Below the pieces are notes generated by a model. It worked only from the letters and a program-made list of their open reading frames with translations. It was not told the DNA's origin and did not search any database. Position numbers and translations under genes: made by a program. From the NCBI GenBank assembly GCA_018398815.1, contig CM031600.1, forward strand, positions 56,229,188-56,293,187: a DNA stretch of 64,000 bases, given 5' to 3'. The stretch is from Conus ventricosus (Eukaryota > Mollusca > Gastropoda > Neogastropoda > Conidae). Positions 1 to 12,292 of the stretch are shown piece after piece; the first letter of the stretch is position 1; every line of letters starts with the position of its first letter.

Positions 1-250
1 AGTTCAACTACACATAACCACACCATGACTCGCTCTGTTGTAATCACAGTATCAGTAATCTGTTGGTACTAGTGCACATCTGTTTGTCTGGGAAAATTCC
101 AATAAACAGCATTTAGAGGCTTCATCATTTCAGAGTACAATACTAGTAATCGGTCAGTACAAATAACTGTTTGTCATGACCATTCTTTGCTGTACTGTCA
201 AACACCTGAAGCAAATCAAAATGCAGAATGTTTCCAGTTTTGTCAAACTT

Positions 251-1110
251 TTTTTCTTTCTTTTTTTTTTTTTTTTGCTGTCCCAACCTCTGCGCCACCT
301 CAGAGGCAGTGCACCCACGCCGCTCATTCCAACACCCCGTCCACAGCCACAGCCCGGTCGGCCACGCCGCAGCCCCGGCACTGGCAATCCACAGGGAGCA
401 GTCAATGTCAAGTCGTCAAGAGGCAACCCACCGGAGGAGACACTGCACTGCTGCCGAGTCACTTCGGTGGTGTTCAGTGGCGCCTGTTCTGATCTAACAT
501 ACGCAGGACACCACCTACTAAGCCCCCTACTGACAACAATAATTGCTTAGTCGCGGAGCCGGCGTGAGTGACCTCTCCCTCCGGAGGGCGCCACCACGTC
601 CATCTAACGACAGTCCCCATGGACTCGCCGATACCGGTGACCCTGACGGAACCAAACCAAGGCCACAGACATGGAGAGGACATCGAAACTGAGGTCACCA
701 TGAGAGCAGGGCATGAAAGGCCGCAGAATTTGAGACATTTTTTTATGCTGATCGATGAGAATGAGGATGATTAAGGTGATGCTATGGATTTCCATTTCGG
801 TCTGAGACTACATGACAGGGCTGTACTCTACGCTTCCTTTCATAATATATCCCGGCGTCAACCAGGCCCGAGAGATACAGGCACCTGCAGTGTTGGTCAG
901 GAAATTTGAGCAACACTCTCAGAAACGCATCCATTAAGTGGATGAAACTCAACTGTGTGGTCCCAGTCTTCCCAACTGAGTCCGCAGCAACTCAACTCTG
1001 GGTAGGAGCCGGTCGGGCAGAAAAACCCACATGACTTCTGATGGGATTCGAACCCACGACCTCCCAGCCGGAGTTCGCGACGCTAACCACTTCACCATGG
1101 CGGCTGGTCA
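251..1110 (-). mobile_element. Long tRNA-derived SINE, copy 1 (with 13-bp TSD)
   Basis: Reverse-oriented, nearly full copy of the SINE at 53202. The poly(A) tail appears as a T-run at 251-276 and the tRNA-like head (A and B boxes) is at about 1030-1108. It is flanked by a 13-bp target duplication, TTTTGTCAAACTT at 238-250 and 1111-1123. Reading frames inside it are by-products of the GC-rich body, not genes. Length about 860 bp is long for a SINE. Confidence 0.88.
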
Positions 1111-1290
1111 TTTTGTCAAACTTACTACATGGATACAAAAACCAGCAGAAAACATGGTGACATTATGGAGTATGCCATGAGAAATTTAGGAATCTAGTTC
1201 ACAATTAATCCACAGTAATTAGTATGATTACTATGACTATGACTATTCCTTTAATCAAAAAAAAAAAAAAAAGGGATACATCATTCTCAC

Positions 1291-1399
1291 CTGTTTCAGC
1301 AGTCTCTCCCGCTCTTCAGCAGGGTGCCTCTCATGCGTGCTTCTTCCTGCAGACTGTTGCGTTTGGTTTCCAGTTCATGCAGCTGGTCATACAGGCGCA
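1291..1399 (-). CDS. IFT74: IFT74 coding exon 14, with apparent 1-bp deletion
   Basis: Acceptor TTCCAG before 1399, donor GTGAGA after 1291. It reads VRLYDQLHELETKRNSLQEE in the phase set by exon 13, then after RMRG hits a premature stop. From about 1325 on, the conserved EERERLLKQ reading is in the next frame. One base is missing in the CCC run near 1323-1327. Sequencing error is likelier than a true break, because both halves are well conserved. Confidence 0.85.
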
Positions 1400-1850
1400 C
1401 TGGAACACAATGATTTGCATGTGTCCATCATGTTAGTGCCGTTGTTTTGATCTCAGTGTATCAACCATGTTTGTATGATAGCCATGTCACTTTGTTGCAT
1501 ACTTGCTCCAGTATACTACTTTACCATTGCACTGTGCTAAACATGTGAAACACATACTCAACTGTATTGTTATTTGTGATCTTTATTGATCTATTCTGAT
1601 CTAATATGACTGAAAGTAGCTAGCATTCCATAAAACTGATAAAGGATGCATACAGTACATGAATACTTACGCAGATTTGAATGCCTTAAAGTTGATGAAC
1701 TGTGTGCAAACTTTGCATTCATTTTTGGCATACATGAGAGACTTCAGACTTCAGATGGTTTTTGTAATTGTTCCATACAATCGAGTGAGTTATTATGACT
1801 ATCATTGTGGAGCTTTTCTGTTACGCCGTTTCACACATAATACTTTAGAA

Positions 1851-1906
<56 letters not shown>

Positions 1907-4900
1907 AAACAGGAATGGAACACTTGAGTGCGCAAGCGCTCACACAAAAATAAACGCACGCGAGCAAGCACACAGGTACACAATCAAAAAATTTACGCAA
2001 GTGAACGGGAGATGATGCATGAAAGAATAGTAGGCCAACAGCCCGTAAGCAATACGTGACAACAAATCAAAGAATGAATTTATCCACAGTCGCACGCGAA
2101 AAGACGGTGATCCAACATGTTACTGCGGAGTTTGAAGGCATAAAAAATAAACTTAGCCAGATTCACTGTTGATGTTTGGAACAGTGGTATTGAGAATGGT
2201 TAATTTATGTGTTCTGTAGAACAACAAATGGAAACCTGACAGATATTTCTTACGTAGGTCGTCATAAATCGGGCAGTAGAACAAAAAATGGGTTTCATCT
2301 TCTTGAGAGGCTAGACAAAAAGGACATTGTAACACGTCGACATATTCTGGTTTGTATCTATATCTGTTACACTTCAGATCCGTTATTCCCAAGCGAAATT
2401 TAGTGAACAGTTTCTAACGTAATGTGAATTAATAACATCGAAATATTGTTCACGCTCCAGTAAGCTTTTAAAACTACAGTAAAGTTCGTAACGGTTGCTG
2501 TCAGAGAGTTTTGACGACCAATTTTGTTTAGCACAATCAATCAATCGTTGTTTAAATTCCTTCAGGAAACTTTCTCTGTTTCTGACACCCTGTGAACACC
2601 ATACATGTCCAAAACCATTTACACACAACATTCTTCTGACTTTAGTGGCCCACGTTTCCTTTCCTCTATCGTCCATGTCTTTAAGCATTTGGTAAGCCAT
2701 GTTAGAAAATCTGTTTTCAGGTAATGCACAAAGTCTAAGCCAATAAGAAATGCACCGTACTGAAGCTTGAACAAAGAGAGGAAAACGACCAAGTTCACCA
2801 TACACCATTAGATTTGGTGTACGGAGAGCTACATTCAGCAACCGTTTACATGCAAATAAATGTACTTTTTCTATCTCTTCTATTTCATCAGTACCCCAAA
2901 TTTCTGACACGTACAACAGTATTGGTACAATCTGGGCATCAAAGAGCTGAAAGAATATTTTTGGGTCAGTACAACTGATTCTCCACATGGTTCTAAATAT
3001 GTCTACAACACATTTCTTTGCTTTTGTAATGATGTCTTCGACAGACAATTTGCGGCTCAGGCGAGTAGTAAAGTTGAGGCCGAGGTATTTGTAAACGTTT
3101 ACTACTTCAACGTCTTGGGTTCCATAATTCCATTTTTCATGTTTTGATAAGTAGCCCCCATTTCTGAACACCATTATTTTTGTTTTACTGAGGTTCACTT
3201 TCAGTCCAAGTTCTGCCGATATTACAAATAAATTGTTTAGCTGAGTTTGAAGACCACACGGGCTGGACGAAAACAAAGCAATATCATCAGCAAACATTAG
3301 CAAAAATAACTCAGTAGTGTCAGGTCTAAGCTGGAAGCCATGTTTACCGTTATTGATGATATAAGCAGCTAATTCGTTAATAATAAAAGAAGATAAAATT
3401 GGAGAAGCCAAACAGCCCTGCTTAAGTCCTTGAAGGCATTCAAAATAGTCGGTATAAACCAGATCATCTCTTACGCAAAATTTCACAGAGTTGTACATTG
3501 ATTGGAGCGCTGAAAGCATTTTACCACCGATTCCGATCTTTAGTAAAATATTCCACAGTACATGTCTCTTGACCGTGTCGAACGCTTTCTGAAAATCGAC
3601 AAAGGCTACATAAATCTTTCTGTTCAGAGCGAGATATTTCTGAACTAAGGCATTTAATGTGAAAATATGATCGATTGTTGAATAATCTTTGCGGAAACCA
3701 GCCTGTGTTTCAGATATAATATTGTATGTATTCGACCATTCTGACAACCTCTTATTTAATATATAAGTATACAGTTTGCTGAGGCAAGACAAAAGAGCAA
3801 TACCACGATAGTTATCGGGATTATTAATGTCTCCTTTTTTATGGAGTGGAAATATGATAGCTTTAGACCATTCACTGGGATACGTACCCTTGGAAAACAA
3901 AGCATTAAAATACTTTGTCAAAAAAGGGACAATCGCATCCTGTGAGACTTTTAAAACTTCATTTATTAACCCATCAGGTCCAGCTGCTTTTCCCGATTTG
4001 GAATGTTTTATAGCTTCTTTAACCTCTAATTCTGATATATCAATATTTAGGCAATCAAACAAGTTGTCAGCTTCGTTACCCTCTGGCTCAAAAATACCGT
4101 GAACGTGTTGTTCAGCATTGTCATTTAAGAGATTAGAAAAGTGACGAAACCAGTCTTCTTTTGGTATGTTATTTTTTAGTCTGGTTTTACGTTTCCATTT
4201 CTTTATTTCTTTCCAGAATGCCTGCGAATTATGTCGATTGTTGACAAGTCTATCTACAGTTTCCTTTTTGAATTCTTTTCCCTTAATTCTAAGAGTAGTT
4301 TTATACTTTTTCCTTTCCTGTACGTACGATGATCTGTTTTCTAGTTTCTTGTTTCTATTAAAGATTCTTAACGCTTTTCTTGCGTTCTTCTTTAACAGGC
4401 GACAATCTTTGTCGAACCAAGGCTTACTTTGTTTAGAGCATACATGAGAGAGAGAGAAAGAGAGAGAGAGAGACCAAGCATTTATGTTAAAGTCATAAAG
4501 CAAATGGGGACCTATTAAAGATTTAAAGTCATAACAGAAACTGGTACTCATTAAGTCTATTCATTAAAGATTTACAGTCATAAAAGAAACCAGGACTCAT
4601 CAAAGACTATCCATTAAAAATTTACAGTCATAACAGAAACCAGTACTCATTAAAGTCTATCCATTAAAGATTTACAGTCATAACAGAAACCAGTACTCAT
4701 TAAAGTCTATTCATTAAGGATTTAATGTCATAACAGAAACCAGTACTCATTGAAGTCTACCCATTAAAGATTTTAAAGTCATAACAGAAATGGGGGCTCA
4801 TTAAAGACTTAAAAATAAAATGCATATGAACACTGCTGTGTCCATCATATAGCAACATCACGCATGCACTCTGAACTTTGTTTTACACAGATTGTATAGA

Positions 4901-7900
4901 CCAGAAAGCGTGTTAACAGTAGAAAATATAAATCATTAATATAAAAATGAATTAAACACTGTTCCAAGAACATTCAAGGAAAATTACCTGCTTCTTGTTT
5001 CACTTGTGACTGGGACAGCTCCTGTTAAAAAAAGACGTAAGAAAAACATAACGATTTTGCTTTCAGTATCTTACGTAAATTTTCACATTTATCTTTTCTT
5101 TGTTTTGTCTTTCTAGTATTTCCCCGCATATTTTGTGATTATACACATACAAACACTTCACCATATATTTTGATTACTGCTGATGAATATGCTCATCAGT
5201 GAATGACTTTTGCACCCCCATGATGGGATGGGGCAGAGAGACTGAGTTAACAAGTTCCAACATAAGTATTGTCTTGTCTCCCATAAAATAGGTGAAGCAA
5301 TTAGACTTTCAAAGTGTACACCAAGTACACTTATTTTCTCCCAATCAGTACAATATTAACCTGAATCCAGTGACATTCAGCAGTCAAAGGGTTGAACAAA
5401 TACTACTAATTTTTACACTACACTGACCCTGAACATAACTGCTTTGTATATCAAAAGCTTGAGTAGCAAACGAAATTCAGGCTCAGTGGTTTGCACAAAT
5501 CAGACATCTGCACCTACCTCTTGAAGTGTCTCCACCTTGGAGTTGAGCTGATCCAGCTCCTGCTGCCCGTTTTCCAACTGTCTCAGCAGATGCTCATTGA
5601 GATCTTTCAGCTGCATGTAACGCTGACGTGTCTCAGGATCCTGTTGGTAGTCAAAACATACAGGTGGAATTGACTTTCAAATGAACTAGACATTTCTTTT
5701 CTTAAGGAAAAAGATATCTCTTCTGGTCCAGATTTGTTTTTATTTAGGTGTGTATAAGTCGATTTCTATGCATTGTTATTTTATGTTCATCCCACTTAAT
5801 GAAAGTTAAAAGTAGTTTCTATTTGCTCATTGTTGAATATGTAACACCTCAGACCTCTTGCTCCTGATGGCATATGTGGCTGACTAGGATATAAACAACA
5901 CGATTTAACTTAATCTGATTTCAGAATCAATGAGCAATGAGGTCAAGTATATCATATGTACAGCCAACCTTAATTTGAGTAGGGGCTCTGAGGGGGAAGC
6001 AAGACTGTGCATGGAACAAAGACTCTACACCCAGTCAACTGCCTATGTAGAAGGTGGACTGCTGGTCATTAATGGGCTGCATATAAGGAACAAACAAGTT
6101 GACTGGATTTATATGAATCCCTCCACTTTTGTAAAAAATCTTTACACACATTGCATAAGCGATGATTCCAAAACATAAATAAGACTAAGTATGAAGGACT
6201 GAAAAATGAACATACAAACACTTATTTCCTGGTCAGATGAAAGCACATGTGATTGTGTGAAGCAGAGGCTTTGGGGACTGGAGAGGTAGCAAGGACATAC
6301 TTTGATATTTTTCTGGCAATCTGTCTACTTGCTCACCCAAAAGCCGACTTTTTGTGCTATCTTTGTAAGTCTTCGTACAATTGCAGTCCATGGAGCTTAA
6401 CAGGCCACTTCACCTTAAAAGTTTCTGTTAAAAGTTCAGACACATGACTGACACTATACAAGGTAACATGTTAAGTACTACCAATTTCTAAAACACTCAC
6501 CATGTCATTGACCAGGTTGTCTGCCATGCGTCTCTCCTGGTCCATCTCTGTTTCCAGAAGTTGGATTTGGTCTTCTTTTCTGAGTTACACAAGCAAACAG
6601 GACTACCTGTAAATCTGTGCTTTGTTCTAAGAATTTGTGTGTATGAAAATTCCATAACTAATTTTCTGGGTTAGTTTTGGCTGGGGTGGTGGAAAAATTG
6701 TATGGATAAATGGACATGCAATGGCAAAAATTTGTCAATATGTGGTTGAAATTTTGTTCCCCTTTCTTTTGTTTTTCTCCCTTATATTTAAATTTCTGGA
6801 CTCAGTTCTAAAATCAACTACAGACAATTTCCTTGATCCTCACCTTTCCTTTTTTTCATAGAAAAAACAAATTACTCAAACACTACATCAATTATTATTG
6901 CTACAAAATACAAAACAAAAATTATGACATACCTCATCTCCCATACACATGCATATACTCAAACAATGTCTCCTAGTTGATGTTTTCTTGTTATTTCTTT
7001 GAGTGGTATATTAAAAGAACAACAAATGAGAACATGAAAAAGGATTAAACTTACTGTTTCTTCATGTCAAACAGCTCTTCAATTTTCTTGCTCTCTCTGT
7101 CATTTTGAGACTTGAGCTAAAAACAAAGCAACAGCATCATTTGACAGTAGTAGTCTACAACTTCTCACGAACGGATAAATTTCCCTCATGAAAGCAAAAC
7201 CAACGCATTCAACAGTCACCAGCACTACACTATTGATGTTGTAGGAAATAGACAAAGTGTTATAATCTTTTTAAGAGCTTTAGCTTACACACACACACAC
7301 ACACGCCACACACACACACACACACTTAGTCAGCAAGGAACACACACATACACACACACACACACACACGCACAGTGAGAAACAAAAACAGAGTGAACAG
7401 ATCTTCACTAATGATATAAGCAGTAATATTATGCTCAATACATTAAAAAAAAGACTCCTAAAAGAGAAAGTTTCAGCTGAGTCTAAACAGTTTGTGGTTT
7501 ATACGAAAAAGCACTCTAATTTTGAAACTTTCAATTGTCTACACTGAATAATGAATTTTCTCCTTTTTTCCCTTTTTTTTTTTTTAAAGCAAAGGCTATT
7601 CATTTTACTGATTAGACAAATATTTACATAAAGTGTTACTTCCATTAAAAAGGTTGGAACACAAGTTTTCAAAAGTAACAACAACAACAACAACAAAATC
7701 AAGCTTCTACACTATTCAGGGAGACTTTTCTTTTAAATACCAACTGACAGGGAAAAAATAATAGTGTTTGTACTCACATTGTTGCAGTCAAACTCGACAT
7801 CTTGAATATCCTCGTCAGTAGTCAGCTTGTCCACCAGCTGAAAGCACACAAAATATGCAAAGTTTCTACAGTTAAACCCATTGTTTACTTCTTCACATGC

Positions 7901-10900
7901 ATTTTCTTATTACTGCACTGTATCCCATAATTTTACTTCAAAATAATATCAAAATAAAGATCAAAGACAGTTCTTTTGACATTCTTTCAGCCTGAAGATA
8001 TGAATGACCTCTAATTGTATATGTATAACATAAACGAGGCATGTTGTTTGAAAATGGCAGTAGGTATCCAATGCAGATATGACTACCAATAATACAGAAA
8101 ATCAATAATAGATGAAGACAGTATCTTCAACAGCAGTTAGTCATGAACCAGCAATAGACTATAAGTCACTGGAACCTTACTCCTCTCATTATTATTGCCC
8201 CTTCGCCCATACTCCTCCTCCTCCTCCTCCCAGAAATCATTACATGATACGTATGTGATATTTCTGGCAAACTTTTTGTTGTTGTTTCAGTTCAGAAGAC
8301 TGTAATTCAAAATGATTACAGGACAGGTGAGAGGGAAAAAAGAAGTGATATACCGTGTTATAGTCTCCCAGCTCTCCTTGAAGGTCTCGGATTTCACTGG
8401 CCAGTGCCTCGGCTCTAAGAACACATAGCAGGAAAAGTAATATCCACATTCCCAGTGCACAAAATTCCTTCAAAGCATGATATTACAAATGTCATCAAAA
8501 AGAATGAACAGATGATTTCATTATTAACTTGCATTCTTCAGACTTGAACAGGATGGCAATGTGAATCAATTGATGAAAGAGAAATAATCAACAGACATGA
8601 AATAAACATGAACATTATATGCTGAAAATTATGCAAATATTCAGAAACAGAACATTCCTGTATCTGTAATATTGGTGAGAATAAAGTTGTTCTGCATCAA
8701 CTCAAAGTCCCATTTTATTTTTCATTTGCTGACAGAATGTGAACAAAACCTACTCACCTCTTTTCATATGCAAGGAAACTGGAATTTTCATCACTTGAAT
8801 TTTCAATATCTTTGGTGAGCTTTGTAATTTCTGCATTTAGCTCATTGATTTTGCTCCTGAAAAAGAAAACAGACTATAGAAAATAAAAGAAAGAACGTAC
8901 ACACACACACACACAAAACCCATACAAGTAAGGTCATAAGATATGACAAACCTGAAACAGAAAGCATTTATTTTTCTCATCTTTTTGCAACATCATCTGG
9001 GTAAACCCAACTGGGTTAACCTGATATTGTGCTAACCCAACACTAAGTCCCAGTCCCTTCAATTCAGGGTCAAGTGCACCAGGGCTTACATAAGTGACTC
9101 AATTCAGGGTCAAGTGCACCAGGGCTTACGTAAGTGACTGGAAGGCTCAGAACATCCAACTCTAAATAAAACACTCTACCCGGTCATAGCCACAATTCTG
9201 CAACAGATTTGAGGATTGTGAAGATTAAATGGCATATGATGTATATTTAACTTTTCAAGCTCTGTCTTATTTAACCTATTGTTTAAAAAAAAAGAGAAGA
9301 AAACTCAAAAATTGTGTCTACGGGAATATTGAATCAATATTCAGCCATCATATTTGAGGAGATGAAAATAATTAGGAATACATACTTTGTAACCATGTCT
9401 ACATTTGAAAAGAATTATAAACTATCTGACCTGATTTGTCCCAGGAAGTAGGTCTTGTCCATCACTTGTCTTCTACTACCTATTGAAAATAAGAATAACA
9501 AAAAAAGAAATGAACCATGTGCTTGACGATGCAAAATGTACGAAGATACTGAATAGAGGAATGAAGCATAACACAAAGTTGGAAGAGATAAAGATCGGAC
9601 CACACAATACTTAGAATATGCAAAATACCTGGCTGAGTACCACTAAACACACACATGTGCCCAAGAGACAACCAGCTTGCCCACCCATCTGTCTAACCAT
9701 CAACATGGACATTTAGTTATTTTGGCAATCCTCTGAAAGCTGAAAGGTGCTACATTTAATCACCTAAACACTTACGAGACCTATGTACATTTGTGTGTTC
9801 TTCTCTTAGCAATCAGCACTGTTCACATTAACAGACAGAATGACCACATACTGTGTGTGATGCTGTGTATTTAAATATTAGATCCAAGCCTAGCTTAAAA
9901 AAGTTAAGTAACAGATAAACAGAAGACAAGCAAACAGCACAGTGTATCTAAGTATGGTGAACTGAGAGAACAGCAACCTCCCCCCCAAATCACCTTGCCC
10001 TGGTTTAGCAGTCTTCATGCCACCCAGGCCCTGCTGAGTTGTAGGTCGATCCACAACTGTCACCTGTGCATTGAGCGCTGCATCACACAAAAAACAAATA
10101 TCACTTCATGCATTGCTAGATTTAATGACCACAAGAAAGTGATCATAACTGCATGCATGCGCATGTGCACGCACGCACACATACACACAGCCACACTACA
10201 ATCTTCATCACCAACATACTGCAGACCCCAGTAAAATCTGGAAGAAATCAGAAATCTTAACCACTAAAGATTTGTAATAAAAGTTTAAACGGCTTATGAT
10301 TCTAAAATGTATGACAAGTTAGACTGAAACTAAGTAAATTTTTATTTGCATTAAGATTCACAAACCAAAGAAGATGACAAATATATTTTAGATTAGGAAT
10401 AGAGTTTGTTTAGAACTTACCGCCAATGACATTGACAAACAAAGCACAAGACAAGACACGATGCATTTCAACCACTTGGGTCTTCTTCAGGCGAAAAATA
10501 AATCACATTTAACATGTGGGACAGTACAAACAACGAAAAACGAAAAAAGAATGAAAAATGACTTATCCGTTCTTGTCCATGTGTTTGGTGGGCGGAAATG
10601 ACATGCGGCCAGGGGGATTATGGGAGAGGAAACGGAGGGGGGGGGGGGGGGGGGGGGTTGCGTCAGGGGAGGTGTGTGTGTGTGATATGATAGGGTTGTG
10701 TGTCCAGTTTATTGGGATGGTGTGATATCTTTGTGATGGTTGTGGTAATGGTGGATTGATAATAATGGTAAGGGGGAAAAAAAAAAAAAAAAAAAAGGGG
10801 GGTGGGGGGGGGGGGGGGATTTAAGGGGAAGGATAATACAAAACTAAGATTAAATAGATGGAGGGTTGCTGTAACTACTGTATGAAGTGAGTGAAGGGGA

Positions 10901-12226
10901 TGTGGTGGTGGTGTATGTAAGTGTGTGTGTATGTGTGTGTGTATGTGTGTGTGTTGGTAGGGGATTTTGCCAACTGGTGTGGAAGAGGTGAGTATGTGTG
11001 TTTGGTTATTGTTGGATATTGATGCCTTGGGGGTGTAGTGTGCCCAGTTTGGCAATGAGATGGGATTCTTGAGTTGTGCGTTCAAAGCTGTCACTCTGTG
11101 ACTGCCAGAGTGCCATGACTTTGACATGGTCAATGTTGTGTTGGGTGTGGTTGAAGTGTAGGGCGACGGGTTTGGGTCGGTGGTGGCGGATATCGGCCAG
11201 GTGTTCAGAGATGCGTGTTTCGAGTGTGCGTGACGTTTCCCCTATGTAGATCTTGCCACACAGCTGGCAGTGGATGGCATATATAATGTTGCGGCTCTGA
11301 CATGAGAATGTGCGTTTGACTGTGAAGGAGTCTTTGGGGCCCTGTAGGATGGTGTCTGGTTTGGTGAGGGGGCAGATTTTGCAGTTGGGTTTGGAGCAGG
11401 GGTGAGTACCTGGTGGTGTAGCTGTGGTTCTGTTCAAACTGGACCGCACGAGGAGGTCTTTGAGGTTTTTGTCACGTTTGAATGTGATCATGGGTTTGGT
11501 ATGGAAGGCGGTTTGTGGTTATGTACAATGTGCCAATTGGATTTGAGGATCCTACAGATGGGGAGGGTGTGCGGGTGGTAGAGGAGGTAGGCTGTGGGTC
11601 TGTCTGTCTTGGTTGGATGCTGGGTGTCCAGAGCAGATGTTCTGGATACAGCTATGGTGCGGCGGAGTGCTGCATTGATGATGGAACTGGGGTGTCCGCG
11701 GTTGGTGAAAAATTGTGACATTTTGGCTGCTTGTATAGTGAAGTCTTCCTCACTGGAGCAGAGTCTGCGAAGACGGAGAAATTGTGAGTATGGTCATACC
11801 AAACCCATGATCACATTCAAACGTGACAAAAACCTCAAAGACCTCCTCGTGCGGTCCAGTTTGAACAGAACCACAGCTACACCACCAGGTACTCACCCCT
11901 GCTCCAAACCCAACTGCAAAATCTGCCCCCTCACCAAACCAGACACCATCCTACAGGGCCCCAAAGACTCCTTCACAGTCAAACGCACATTCTCATGTCA
12001 GAGCCGCAACATTATATATGCCATCCACTGCCAGCTGTGTGGCAAGATCTACATAGGGGAAACGTCACGCACACTCGAACACGCATCTCTGAACACCTGG
12101 CCGATATCCGCCACCACCGACCCAAACCCGTCGCCCTACACTTAGGAGAGATAATGTTGCTTATAGCCCAGCCGACCGCAGAGGGCCACATCAGGGCTGT
12201 CACCACGTTAAAATCAACTCACCATC

Positions 12227-12292
<66 letters not shown>

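Larger units (their letters stand above)
10391..11794 (-). mobile_element. Penelope-like element, left (minus) copy of a head-to-head pair
   Basis: Minus-strand, 5'-truncated Penelope-like element (PLE). It covers the end of the RT domain, the linker, a GIY-YIG endonuclease and the 3' tail with a hammerhead-like motif (10466-10490). Its outer end is next to AAATATATTTTA (10379-10390), which reappears at 15160-15171. From 10390 to 11504 it is a near-perfect inverted repeat of the right copy. Bases 11505-11794 are extra 5' sequence not present in the right copy. Confidence 0.88.

Noticed and set aside
154..795. Several overlapping open frames on both strands
   Set aside because: They lie in the GC-rich body of a SINE and have counterparts in the second copy at 53579-54086. 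No protein family recognised.
8881..8920. CRISPR-like or regularly spaced arrays
   Set aside because: Only simple CA repeats and the 50-bp minisatellite occur; there are no unique spacers, and the window is eukaryotic.
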